From: Madurella fahalii
Lineage: Eukaryota > Ascomycota > Sordariomycetes > Sordariales
NCBI GenBank assembly: GCA_029876055.1
Contig: CM056874.1
Span: 5,394,001 to 5,458,000, forward strand
Direction of reading: 5' to 3'
DNA: 64,000 bases
The position numbers and the translations under genes are program-made. Below the pieces are notes generated by a model. The model was not told the DNA's origin. It searched no databases and saw only the letters and a list, made by a program, of their open reading frames with translations. Shown piece after piece: positions 1 through 11,800 of this stretch; within the stretch, counting starts at the first letter, position 1, and every line of letters starts with the position of its first letter.

Positions 1-716
1 TCTTCATCGTCATGTGGCTCTCAGCGTTCGCCCTGCAGGCCTCGCGCGTTGCGCCCTTGTTCGCCTACTTGAGCCCTTCGTACAGCAGCTACGACAGCAG
101 TTACATTAGCGGCTACGATAGCAGCTACGACACTGGCTACTACTATACCTACACTGTCTACGGGATCAGCTGGCTCGGCGCGCAGGCTGGTGCCTCGGCG
201 CTAGGTGGTATTCAGTTGTAAGTGGCCGCTCTTCCCCCCTTCCCTTTCCACTCCTTCTTCTCCTCCCCCCCCCCCCCCCCAACCCGCCTCTAACCTTCTT
301 TCCCACCGCTCAGCATCCTTCACATTGTCGCCCTAATCATCCACTCCATCCGCCTGCACCGCCACCGCGCCGCGGGCCTGCACTGCATGCCCGGCATGCC
401 TCGCACCCTCCCTAACCCGGTTACTGCGGGCCCGGCGACGGGGGGTTTTGTCGCGGCCGAAAAGTCCGCCTACGAGCTGCAGCAGCAGCAGCAGCAGCAG
501 CAGCCCCCAATCTACCAGCATCAGACGGCGCCGGCTTTCAACCCCCAGCACCAGCCGCAGCAGCAGGGCGGCTATCCCGGCCAGGGACAGTCGTTCTACG
601 CACCCCAGTCCCCGCAGAGCCCGCCCCCGCCGCAGCAGCTCGTTGCTCAGCAGACTGGCGGCAGCAGCTACGTTAGCACCCCCGTGAAGATGCCGCCCCA
701 GTTGCCTGGTAACTAG
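1..716 (+). CDS. MARVEL-like tetraspan membrane protein with Gln-rich tail, 3' part
   Basis: This is the 3' part of a gene that begins upstream of the window. Two exons are visible, 1-217 and 314-716, separated by an intron with donor GTAAGT at 218 and a CAG acceptor ending at 313. The join restores ...GGIQFILHIVALIIHSI..., a final membrane segment followed by a basic LHRHR stop-transfer sequence. The preceding loop is rich in Ser, Tyr and Gly. The cytosolic tail of about 120 residues is rich in Gln and Pro and contains a run of eight Gln. A last helix ending in H-S-I-x-L-H-R-H-R is typical of fungal MARVEL-domain proteins of the plasma membrane or eisosome type. That family call is an inference from the C-terminal third only; the function is unknown. 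Confidence 0.65.
478..504 (+). repeat. CAG trinucleotide run coding poly-Gln
   Basis: A pure CAG run sits in frame in the tail of the membrane protein and encodes eight consecutive glutamines. Such runs vary in length between strains. The intron just upstream also carries a long C homopolymer at about 265-280, a likely site of sequencing error. Confidence 0.9.
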
Positions 717-1530
717 TAGATCGGAGAATGCGACAAAAGGGCGGGGGGAGAGGGTGCTGATTGCTGGTTAAATCACGGGGAAGGATATATGAATGGGTGC
801 ACGAGGCGGAGGCAGAGGTTTCCAATGAAGGCCTGAACCACGACCACTAATTGTGAATACCTGCGCATTCCGGTAGATTCCTATCTGTAAGGCATTTAGC
901 ATAACACGGCAGATGACGTGCTAAACATCCGCGGGCTAAACATGTATTGCGGGGCTTTTCTCCTTGTCAAAGACATGTCTGGGCTTGTTTTGTGCTGTTA
1001 TAGTTTAGCAGAGCAGGGGGTTCGGGATACAAATCGTTGAATACCAGGTTTTCGTTTTGTTACAACAGTAACCTGATCAACCTGTTGCAACTTGTATATA
1101 TCTTTAACGCTCTTGTACACGGCCCAGTTCGATCCTCAAATATATCCGGAGACTAACCGGCGCGGATATGGTCCCCAATAAATCCTTCAGAATCAAGCAT
1201 GCTAGATTTCACCCATGGTGTTCTCCGTTACCCAATCTCACACCTCTATCAAACCCAGATTACCGCAAAGACCTGTAATCCGAACCCTTCGTCAACCCAG
1301 GTACAATCCCGCCTCAAACCCAGTCTCGAAGAGACGGTTGTTGTAACTCGTTACCGTTTATCGATCCCGGTTGAAGAATCGAGTGCAATCCAATCTCATT
1401 CCTTAGCAACCTAAGCCCCGATACGGATGTATATACACCATGATTATGTCCAACCCAGATCTCTCATCGACCAAAGTGGTATTTGTGTTATACATTTCCA
1501 ATGATAAAACTCTCCCTCGAGCCAGCCAAC
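717..1530. other. Intergenic, convergent 3' ends
   Basis: This space lies between two convergent genes and should hold their 3' untranslated regions and terminators. No gene, tRNA or repeat stands out; only short open frames without family resemblance are present. Confidence 0.7.
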
Positions 1531-4288
1531 TCACAGCTTCTCTCCAGCATTAAGAACCCTACTCTCGATAATATCCACCCACCTCTCAGCATTTGTCCAG
1601 TCCTCAGTGTCAATACTCTCCATCAAGCCAGGGAAGACAGCTACATTTCATTCCACAACAGTCAGCATCCCATCGTCACTGGAATACGCCCCAAAACGCA
1701 ATCATGAAATGGGGAAACTCACCACCAGCGTACCCAGTCCACAGCCCGGGCGCAAACACCACATGCTTGAACCATGGCCTCCCATCCAAGCCTTGTTCAT
1801 ACAGAAAACTCCGCTCGAGCAGCTTGTACTTTGTATTTACCTTGCGGATCGCCAAGCCCAGCTTGATCCGGGCCGGCCATTTCCACCACGGTATGTCGCC
1901 CTTCTCCAACCTATGCTCCAGCTTCTTAGCGTGCTTGTCCAGCTTGACTGCGCGCTCCTCAAAGTCGGCGATGCGGCGGTGGAGGCGGCGGAGCGAGAGC
2001 CGGAACGATTCCGCGTTGGGGGTCTGGGGATGGGAGAGGGAATGAGACGAGGACAAGGGGGGCCGGATGATGGAGGCGTTGCCAGCGCGGCTGCGGAGGG
2101 CAAAGTAACTTTCATCGTCGTCACCATCCGGCAAGAGGGACGAGGCTAGAGGGTCAAGGGCGGCGTTGAGCTTGTCCTCAACCTTGTCCACGTAGCGGTC
2201 TAGCGCGTTGGCGTAGTCGCCTGCCCTGAAGGAAATCACGGGCACGTCGGCTAGCTTCGCGGTCATCAGGCCGATAATCTGGGCCATGGCACGGTGGTAA
2301 GCAAAGCCCGGGTCGCCAAACTTTTCCATCCAGTGGAAGCTGTCGTAGTTGCTGTGGTAGTGGTATACCGCTGTGTCGGGGCCCGAGTCGAAGCCGATGT
2401 CGACGGAGGGGATGCCTGCAAAGTCCTGGAAGGCGGTGAAGTCGCTTCCGCTCCCCATGGTTTTAATCTTTTTGTCCCAGAGGTCAAAGACGGTTTGGCC
2501 TGAGACGGTCTGGTTCGGCGACGGGACGGCAGCGGTTACGGAGTGGATGACATTATCAAGCAGAGGAGCCGCAGAGACGCGCAGGTATGGGCCTCGGGCT
2601 GAGACATCAGTGTTCTGTAGGGGTTAGTAATGTTGGGCGGAAGCCAGAAGGGTCTGAGGTGTGCATACAATGTAGGCCACGTTGGCGCCCTTGAGCCAGG
2701 GGAGGTACTCTTCGACCCATTCGGTAGACCCGACCAGACCATACTCTTCACCGTCCCAACTGGCAAACACAATAGTGCGGAGAGGCTTCCACCCCAGACG
2801 CAAGGCCTCTCCAAAGGACCGGATGGCTTCGTTCAGCACCGCAGACCCGCTATTAGGGTCGGCAGCCCCACCAGCAACCCACGCATCGCGGTGATTACCA
2901 ACAACTTGGCGCCGTAGTTAGCTTGTTGCCTCCATTTAGGTCTAGGCGGGCGACTCACTGATGACCTCGTCGGGAATGGTGCCGTTGATGACGCCAATGA
3001 CGTTCCACAAAGGCGTTGTCACATACTCCTGCTCATTGTACAAGTTCACGACTACATCATCGGGGGTCGGTCCAACGTTGTAATGCACGCCCTTGTACTG
3101 CAGCCCCATGTTACGGGTCCAGTACTTGTTGAAGTCCTTGGCCTTGGGACCGTGGCCGTTGAGGGCTTTGAGAATAGGGACGGCATCTTGGTAGGAGATG
3201 GGAATCGACGGGATGCTGGGGATGGCGGTGTGCACTGGCTGGCGCGGAACACCCGGTTTTGAAGGATATCCTGGTGTCGTCCTGTGAGCGTGTTAGTAAA
3301 GTTCATTAGGAAGGGAAAAGGGGTTGCCGGTATTTACGGGTCGCCTGGCGCAAAACTGAGAAACTGCGTGCTCCCTCGCTGAACACTGCTCGGCTGACGG
3401 GCTGGGCCGTCGGGATACACAGACACCCCGTTCTCCTCGGTCATCTTGCCGTCATCGCCCGGGTCGCTGTACAGAATGGTACCAACCATCCCGAGTTCCT
3501 GCGCACGCTTGACCTTCAGTCCACGGAAGATGCCGCCGTAGCGGGCGATGGCAATCTTGCCCTTGAGGGTGACATTGGCCTTGAGCAGGTCCTCAAAGTC
3601 CTGGTAGGTGCCGTAGTTGACATACACAACGGACGCGGTGACGTTGCCAGAGGCAGAGTAGCCGTGGAAAGTGGGCACCCTGTCGTCCAGGCCGCTGGTC
3701 GGGTCCTCTTCAATAACATCCTCGGTGAGGGACGCCTCGAAGGACACCTTCCAGGCTGAGGCAGCATCGTCGTGCTTCCCTTTCTTGAGTAGGGCCAGCC
3801 GATGGTCCACGGGGTAGTTGATGTAGACGTCGTAGTCTACAATGTCAGATTTGACCCCGAACTTCTCCCATAAGTTCTTTGTCCAAACCGCCTAGAACGA
3901 GCAAGTTAGCTGGCCGTTGTGCGCTAAACAGTAGAGCGGGCCGCCTGACCTGGGAGTAATTCTTGCCGGCTAGATGGGGCCCGGCAGTGTAATACCTGCT
4001 CCACTCCTCGGCCTGCTCACTGCTTGGCGTATCGAGGAGGATGCGCTGCAGCTGCTCGTAGCTCACTTTCCTCTTCCCACAGCCAGGCCAGTTCCAGTGG
4101 CCATGGTGGCCATGATGAGGATTGCCATAGGGGAAGTCGATCAGCGACACGGCAAAGGCGATAAAGAACCATATCAGGACCGAAGCGAGGGCAATGGTGC
4201 AGAAGCGGCGCAGGACGACATGGGGGTACCGGGGCCGCGGATAAGCAACCGGAACGGTAGTGATGAGAGGCGTCCGCTCGGAAGCCAT
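1531..4288 (-). CDS. Glutamate carboxypeptidase II-like protein (M28B, transferrin-receptor-like, Vps70/Tre family)
   Basis: Six exons (3950-4288, 3338-3891, 2959-3281, 2669-2904, 1723-2614, 1531-1640) give 817 residues in one frame. The last exon is short and easily missed; it completes the C-terminus as YAGAVFPGL..., the usual end of this family. Order of parts: short cytosolic tail, one membrane anchor at about residues 29-50, a His-rich lumenal stretch, a protease-associated domain, the M28 zinc-peptidase domain, and a C-terminal TFR-like dimerisation domain. The zinc and catalytic residues look intact: NHRDAW, AADPNSG, WDGEEYG, NTDVS and YHSNYD. So, unlike the transferrin receptor, it should be an active metallopeptidase, probably in the vacuole or secretory pathway. 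Yeast relatives (Vps70, Tre1/Tre2) act in vacuolar sorting and transporter turnover. The start is the first ATG before the anchor. The substrate is unknown. Confidence 0.9.
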
Positions 4289-5838
4289 GGCTAGCTTGGA
4301 CCTAGTTCAGGGTCAGCTCGTGTTGCCGGCCATGGAGATGAGAAAGTTGTGGCAAAACAATGTGTCGGTGAGGGGGTTGCCAACTCACGTCATGCCAAGG
4401 TCGATGTCGCAATCATAATATTGCTCCCTCGGTTGCGGAGCTTTACTTTAGGCCATCTAGCGACGCTAAAGTCAACAACCCGTTTGGACGACCTGGATGT
4501 CGGATGTAGTGTGGATGTGTGGATGTGTGGTCGTGGTCGTGGTCGTGGTCGTGGTTGTGGTCGGCCTCAGGTCTCCTCGATTGGCTATTGCTTGGTTGTG
4601 ATGCTGACGCAATAGCGGGAGCTGCCGTTACTGTGCGTGCGTTCAACAATTGCCGTTTGAGGTTAAACGCAATGATAGCCGGACAATCGATAACCGAGTA
4701 ACGGGAATCATCCCCTCTTTTCGAACTACACCACACACTACACGTATTTCCGCAGCTGTTGGGGGGTCCAGACGTCGTTCAACCTCGCACATGGGCTAGC
4801 CTCAAGTGTGGTTACATCTCCCCACCCATTGGCATCCTTATTTCCTCCCCCGTGATCGCGACCGCAGGGGGAATGATCCGCGGCACTCAGGCGGCTGCCC
4901 TGTACGGTTACTGGCGGAAGCTGCACCCCTCGTCCCGCGAGAGAGCAAAACACAAACTGGGGGGTGTCCCGGCGCCCCCCACTGTGCATTAGAGCTTGGG
5001 TACTGTAGTTCCCCGGCACTATCTTGTCTTCGTAGGGCGCGCAGCAGAGTTCGCAGCTCGCTTTGACTGCCGCGCGAGACCAAAACGGTATGTGGGGTTC
5101 TGTGGCGATCTGCAGCAGCAGCAGCTGGGATCCGATTGCGGAGTACAGCATTGTAACGCTCGCCCACCAACCTCGCAGCTGTTGGTCCCTTTGGCTGTTT
5201 GAATTGTTTTCTTCATCAGATGCCGCGTTCGGAGGGGGGCGTATAGCTACGGACCCAATTAACCTTCTGCGAGCATCTGACTGTGCGGATGATTCTTCCA
5301 GGTTTCACCCATCTTACTCCCGTAGGATATGACCGGCCCGTGGCCAAGCGTCCCGGATGGCGCCGAGCTCTCCGAGCTTCGCGCCGAGATTCTTATGGCA
5401 GACTCACACCGGGGACAGGCCCCGCAACCGACACATCGATCCCATCCGCCAGCCAGGGCCGGCCAATTACATCCCTTCTGAATCCAACACCCCCGGGTCC
5501 CGGGTTTCGCGCCCGCATGCACCTTTCTGCATGGCGACGGTGCTCTGCCATTTTCGCTTTTGTCAGCCTTCCCACCCTTGCTCGCTGGGGTTCGCCTCTG
5601 ACGCTGTGTTTTTTGTTTTTAAACTGTATTTCGCCACTCTTCCTGTTCGTAACTTTTCCCTCATCCATTCCCTATACTTTTCTTTCTTACATGTTAATTT
5701 TATCAAATCATTCCATGAACAAGACTTGACGGGCCCTGTTTACCCCCGCCAAGTCGCAACGTGAGGCTCAGTGGGACTTGTACTGAGCATTCATTCAGCC
5801 GTGGTTCTTCGTTGTTTTCCTGGCGCCTTGCATACATC
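4289..5838. other. Divergent promoter region between M28B peptidase and MFS gene
   Basis: This is 1.5 kb of upstream sequence shared by two divergent genes. It is pyrimidine-rich just before 5839, as is common for fungal leaders. A GTGGTC-type simple repeat lies at 4509-4562. No further gene is supported. Confidence 0.65.
4509..4562. repeat. Purine/pyrimidine-skewed simple repeat (GTGGATGT / GGTCGT units)
   Basis: Two to three GTGGATGT units are followed by about five GGTCGT hexamers. It lies in the upstream region of the M28B peptidase gene and is non-coding. Confidence 0.85.
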
Positions 5839-7939
5839 ATGGCCAATCAGAAAGGAAACGGGCCCAAGTTACCCGTGCAACAGCTGGCAATCCTAGGTGA
5901 GTAGCACCGCCCTTGTTTATTCTACGAGATGTCGTTCGCTATCAAGGCATCGCCCGCTCGACTCGGAGCTTGGCGCGACGCCCACGCCCAGACCATCCCG
6001 GTTCCATGATCTCGGGTACTGCTCCCATCCGGTATTGCTGTGCTGACACTGCCTTCAACGCAGCTGTTGCTAGGTTTGCTGAGCCGCTGGCTCTAACATC
6101 AGTCTTCCCATATCTCCCTGAAATGATAGCGAGCTTTGGTGTAGAGAAAAATGATGTAGCCAGATGGGCCGGCTTCACCGGCGCAATCTTCTCAGTATCT
6201 CAAAGTATGACTGCTGTCGCTTGGGGGAGGGCGTCCGACAGGTTCGGCCGGAAACCCGTCATCCTCATCGGTCTTGCAAGTACCATGTGTTGCTTCCTCC
6301 TCTGGGGCATGTCAACAAGTCTTCCCATGGCTATCACCGTCCGCGCCATCATGGGCGGCGGCAACGGCAACGGTAGGTCAAAATTAAATCAATGACCAAA
6401 CAACCCCCCGAAAAAATGACTGACAGACTCAAAAACAGTTGGTATCATTAGAACAATGGTAGCGGAAATGGTGCCCCAAAGAGAGCTCCAGCCAAAAGCC
6501 TTCTCACTCATGCCCCTCGTATGGAGTATCGGGTCCGTCTTTGGTCCCGCCTTTGGTGGTTTCTTTGCCCGACCTGCAGATCAGTATCCCGACCTGTTCG
6601 GCCGCATAGAGTACTTTAAGCGCTACCCCTTCGTCTTGCCGAATTTGATGGCTTGCTGTGTATTCTTCATTTCCTTCATGACTGGACTGTTGTTCCTCAA
6701 GGTTAGTAATGGGCCATTTGGGGGCTACCGTGTAAAACAAACACTAACACAAAACACAGGAAACCCTCCAGGGCAGACGCCACCACCGCGACTGGGGGTT
6801 GGTATTGGGCGAGAAGCTGACGCGCACGTTCCGTCGGCCGCGGGGGTACAAGAAGCACCGGAGGCAGTCGTTTGTTGATGACGAAGCCTCGGCCCCTCTA
6901 TTGGCCCCGTCAGCCTTGTCCAGCTCCGACCACATCGCGGCCGAGGCTGAACCGCCGACGATGAGAGACGTCTTTGGCGTGCAGACCTCCATCAATCTCG
7001 TATCATATACTTTCCTGGCCCTGCATTCCGTCGCTTACGACCAGGTCCTCCCCGTCTTCCTCAACTACCCCCGCGTGATCCCCGACGAAACCAACACCCG
7101 CCTCCCCTTCAAGTTCACGGGGGGATTCGGCCTGTCCTCGGACAAGATCGGCACCATCTACACGGTCTACGGCATCCTATGCGGCGTAGTCCAATTCTTC
7201 CTCTTCCCCTGGCTATGCGCGCGCTTCGGCGTGCTGACATGCTACAGGGCCGCAAGTACGTTCTCCCATCCCATCCCACCCCATTCCTTGACGCCTGATT
7301 GATCAATCCCCTCCTCACTAACCACCCCGCCGTACAGTGCTCATCTTCCCCATCCTCTACTTCCTCACCCCCTACACGGCCCTCGTCCAGGACGCCACCC
7401 TCCGCTACGCCTTCTTCCTCGCCATCATGTTCGTCAAGGGCTTCGTCGTCATCGTCGCCTTCCCCTGCACCACCATCCTCCTCACGAACTCGGCCTCGTC
7501 CCTGCGCATCCTCGGCACCCTCAACGGCTTCGCCACCACCTTCAGCGGCCTCGGCCGCGCCATTGGCCCCGCCGGCGTCGGCGCCGTCTTCAGCTGGGGC
7601 GTCGAGAAGGGCTACGTGATCGCCCCCTGGTGGATGCTGGCCCTGATCGCCGCGGTCGGCGCCATCCCGCCGTTCTTCATCATTGACGGGGAGGGACCGA
7701 GCAGGGGTATTGGGACGGATGATGATGATGAGGAGGAGGAGGAGGAGGAGGGGGAAGGGGAAAGTCTACTGGAGAATGAGGTGGGCGGTGGTGGTGGTGG
7801 TCATGATGATGTGACTGTGCTTGAGGTGGTTGATAAACTGGATTCGGGGTCTGACTCGGACGGGTTGTTGAAGAGGGGGAACAGGTCGTACGGGACGATG
7901 AACGGGAACGGAGCGGCGAATGGAGTGTCGAGGTGTTGA
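5839..7939 (+). CDS. MFS transporter (YCR023C/ZIFL-like, DHA1 fold)
   Basis: Five exons (5839-5896, 6064-6372, 6439-6701, 6760-7255, 7338-7939) give 575 residues. The first intron joins MANQKGNGPKLPVQQL to AVARFAEPLALTSVFPYLPEMI, the canonical first helix of this group. The MFS signature between helices 2 and 3 is clear (GRASDRFGRKPV). The glycine-rich RAIMGGGNGN of helix 4 and GPAFGGFF of helix 5 follow. A hydrophilic central loop carries a basic patch (RRPRGYKKHRR). The C-terminus is a cytosolic acidic tail with a DDDDEEEEEEE run. Fungal relatives are annotated as MFS multidrug or zinc-induced-facilitator-like transporters of the plasma or vacuolar membrane. The substrate cannot be read from the sequence. 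There is no neighbouring biosynthetic cluster, so a dedicated efflux role is not suggested. Confidence 0.9.
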
Positions 7940-8879
7940 GGTATTGGGCATGTTATACGGACCGGCTACGAGGATTGTGGGGACGGCGATGTTGACGACA
8001 CGACAAGACGAGTCACGACCCTGCATGGCATGTTTTTCTTGGATTCCCCGGCGTTTCTGTTTATTCATGGATGCGTTTCTGCATGTATGCATAAATGGAG
8101 TTTTTAGGTTACATTTTCAGGCGTTAGGTTTCTAAAAACTCTCAACGTAGGAATATACATGAAAATACTTGTCTTTTAAAGGCTGTTTATGTACATGGGG
8201 CGTAGTATCGTTAATTATTAGATACAACTGTCCAGAGCTTATCTCCAATATCTGGCTGTTACAACTGGACTCAAAACACGTCCCGCCATTGAGTTTAAGT
8301 GTTATCCGTCACTATCAGTTCCTTACTCGTTCCAGGGGCTGAGGAGACGCGATCCTTTTCGGTTTTCGCAATCAGTAAGGTTATATTTAAGCTAAAAAGG
8401 TATCACTCATTCAGTTTCCGTAGTAAAATAACATTTTGCAATCGGCCGGGTGCGCTAGCACACACCCAGGCTACCATCCCAAAGCCTTCCCGTCACCCAT
8501 CCATTCTTTCGTCTCATTCGGCCCAGTTACCAGCTCCAACAAAATACCCAGCAACCAAGCCTCCATCATGTCCTCGTCCATCGTCCATCGTCCATCATCC
8601 ATCATCGTCAATTCCCCCAACCATCAGTCCAGCTAACGAAACGAAAAGCTCAGCCCCGAACTCGCGCCGCGCTCTGCTCCTCCCCAGTGTTGGTGTCTTT
8701 CCCTCTTTGCCAACAGTACAAAACCAAGCAAAGAAAAGCCAAAGAATGACCCGTCAGAAGAAGAAGAAGAAAAATGAAGAATAAGAAAAACAAAAGTCTA
8801 CCCCTAAACCTCCTCCTTCACTTCTAACCAGACACTAGAAGCCGCCAGTCAAACCGCTCTGATTGACCGCCCGGACCGA
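7940..8879. other. Intergenic, convergent 3' ends
   Basis: Convergent untranslated regions of the MFS gene and the IQGAP gene. Contains CCATCGT/CCATCAT repeats near 8575-8610 and an AAG-rich run near 8757-8780. No gene is supported. Confidence 0.65.
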
Positions 8880-11800
8880 CTACTGCGTCCGATAAAACTT
8901 CTTATACAGCAAATGCAACAACAGATTCACATTCAACTTCAACCCCCCCTCAAACAAGTTCATAAACTGGTGCGCCTCGAACTGCGCCTGCAGCAGGTCC
9001 TCGATCGGCACCAGCGCGCTCGCCCCGGGGATCTGGATGTGCCCGCGGGAGCCCTCGATGCTGAACACGCCCACCTCGTCGCACGAGATGGTCAGGTTGA
9101 TCTGGCCCCACTCGCGCTCGTGGATCCCCGACCACGAGACGAGCACGCCCTTGTCCGACAGCGCGCGGGCGCTGTACTTGTACGAGCCGAACTTGGGCAC
9201 GCGACCGGAGCGCTCGAGCTCGCGCTGGTGGTTGTACTGTTTCGTGAATGGGAGGAGGAACCGTTTTTTGCTGGAAATTTTGCGTGTCTCGTTAGCCGTT
9301 TCGCTCAAGCAAGACCAAGTCCGATAAAGAGAAACTCACCCTTTCTTGTTCTGCAGCGTCGCCATCGCTTGCTCGATGTAATCGTCATAACTCTTGCGCT
9401 GCTGCTCCAGGTACTTTGCCTTTTCGTGCAGGTTGCCCAGCGTCAGCCGGACGCCCTCGAGCTCGCGCTGCCTCTGCACTCGCCTCCTACTCTTGGTGCG
9501 AATGTCAACCGCGATGGCGTTGAGGACGTCTTGATAGTAATTGTGTCGCGAGATGCGGCCCATCTGCTCCAGCCGCATGATGTTCTCGAGCGCTATCCTC
9601 TTCAAGTCGTAGTACGACATCCTCGTCACGTCGACCATGTTGGCGTCCGAGTAGGCGCCCCGCGTGTTGGAGCCGTTGGAGAAGTCGTCCCGCAGCAGCA
9701 TCTGCCACTTATGCTCGTCTTCCGGGCTGATGGGCTTGACGAGGATCTCCAACAGGTTCGTACCCGTCTGCACCCGGATGATGTACAAGATGCATCGCTT
9801 TGTCTCCATGAATAGCGCCTTGACGTCGGCATCGGGGTCTTCGAGGTCGTGCAACTTAGGGGTCAGGAACATCTGGATATCCGACGACCCGGCCGCTGTC
9901 ATCTCGCTCTCGTTATGCTTCGCGCTACCGAGATCCTGCATGATCTCGCGCAACATGTCGTCCCGGTTGGGAGTTAGATGGGGCAGCTCGGCGGCGATGA
10001 GACTGTGGATAGCGAAGATGTCGGTCATCTTGATGTACAGCGTTGGCTTGTTCTTGGCGTAGAGGTCGTTGAATTCGTCAATGTCGAAAGTGCTCTCGGC
10101 ATCAGGCACATTGATGAGGTTTTCCGTCAGAACGGAAAGGCGCTCGATAGACTCTGCGATGAAAGCATTAAGAGGCTGAAGGTAGATGTTATCTCCGCCA
10201 AACTGCCTGCCCGAGGCGATCTGGCTCAGCACCTTCGCAACTTCGCCTAGGTTGCGCTTCTGGAGCGGGCTCAGTTGCTTGTCGACAACGCCAACGTTCT
10301 CGGGCGCCGTCAGGGCTGGCTGCAGATAGGACTTCCACAGCCAGTTGCTAACTATCTGCAACAGACGCTGCTGGCGTTCGCGCTGGAACCGCTGGCAAAG
10401 CGCATCGAACGTCTGTCGGCACATGAAGCGGAGACCGTAAGGCATGCGAGGCAGGAGATCCTCCAAAGCTAGGATGAATTGGTCACAAATCTCCCGAAGA
10501 TCCCGCAGGTGGTCAATGAAGACGGCCTTCGTCTCCGGATCCTTGATGGCGAGCTCGCGTGGGATGTCCAGAGGTCGGTTGCTAGGCCGACCAGTCCTTA
10601 ACTCTTCGTTGTTGATGGCGGAGCGGTAGATCTGCATAGGGTCACTCTCCAGATCTAACTCGGGATCCTCGATAATGTTGTCTCGGATAAGAGGCCCAAG
10701 AAGATCTCTCAGGTACTTCCTGTCTCGTGGGGACCTGGTATAGTTATGGAAGAGCCTGGTCCAGAAGAACTTGCCGCGAAGGTAATCCTGGAGGGTGCTG
10801 CAAGCCTCGACTTCTTCCCGGATAGACCGCCCGATGAGCTTCAGGAGGTAGTACTCCTCTCTCCGCTTCTGCGCATAACCAAAGAGGCCCATCATCAGGT
10901 GCTCAATTCGCTTGCACTCCTTCTCGGTGGTGCCCTGTTCGCGCACACGCTTGAAGAGTCTGGCCAGATATTGGGGCTGAGTCTGGAGAGCGAAGAAGAG
11001 CTGTTGATAAGACTCCAGCTTTTTCCTGGAACTCTTGTTCAGCGCCTTGAGATCAAACTGATTGGCGCTCGCGATAGAGCTGTTAGCGAGGAGGCTGCTG
11101 GTGTGGCCGCCAAAATTGCTCTGATGCCTGACTACTTCGTCGAGCGTGATCTTGTTCTTCACGAGAAGAGCAATCTTAATGTCGAGCTGGTCGATGTACT
11201 GTTCCAACATCTCGTTCTGCCGGACCTGCTGGACGACCGTCTTGCGCAACCGCTCGAACTCGACCTCCTCGTTGAAGTCAAAGTCGCTATCGTTGAGCAG
11301 GTGGACGAAGTTCTTGACGGCGTTGACCGGGGGGTTTTTGCCAGAAGTGAGGCTCTTGTAAGCCTCTCCCTGCAGCTTGGCGCGGACGAAGCTCTGGATC
11401 TTGACCACCTTCTGCATGTTTTCGTTGAAGAACCGCTTCTTCTCCTCGAACTTTGCTCTGACGACGAAGGCCTTGGCCGCAGCCTGAATCTCGCCAATGG
11501 ATTCCTCGTTTTCTTCAAGTTGGTCGAGCACCTCGGCGACGCTGCTCCGAAGAAGCATTGCCCTGGCGAGCGATTGAAGTGAGGCAACTTCTTCCTCATT
11601 AGCCCCAAGCTCACCTAAGAAATCTTGGTGTTGTTGCCTGTATAGCGAACCGCGAATGCGGGATTGGAGGTCGATGATGGCGGCTGTCTGCTGGTCGAGG
11701 GCGTCGAGGAGTTCGGACAAGCGCTTCCGTTCTAGCATGCCCCTGATCATAGACTGCAGAGCAAGGATGTCGTCCTCGGCTTCACCAAGGCTCTCGAGCT

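Noticed and set aside
8913..11582. Long + strand frames (300 and 278 codons) opposite the IQGAP gene
   Set aside because: Mirror images of biased codons; no start context, domain or independent support.
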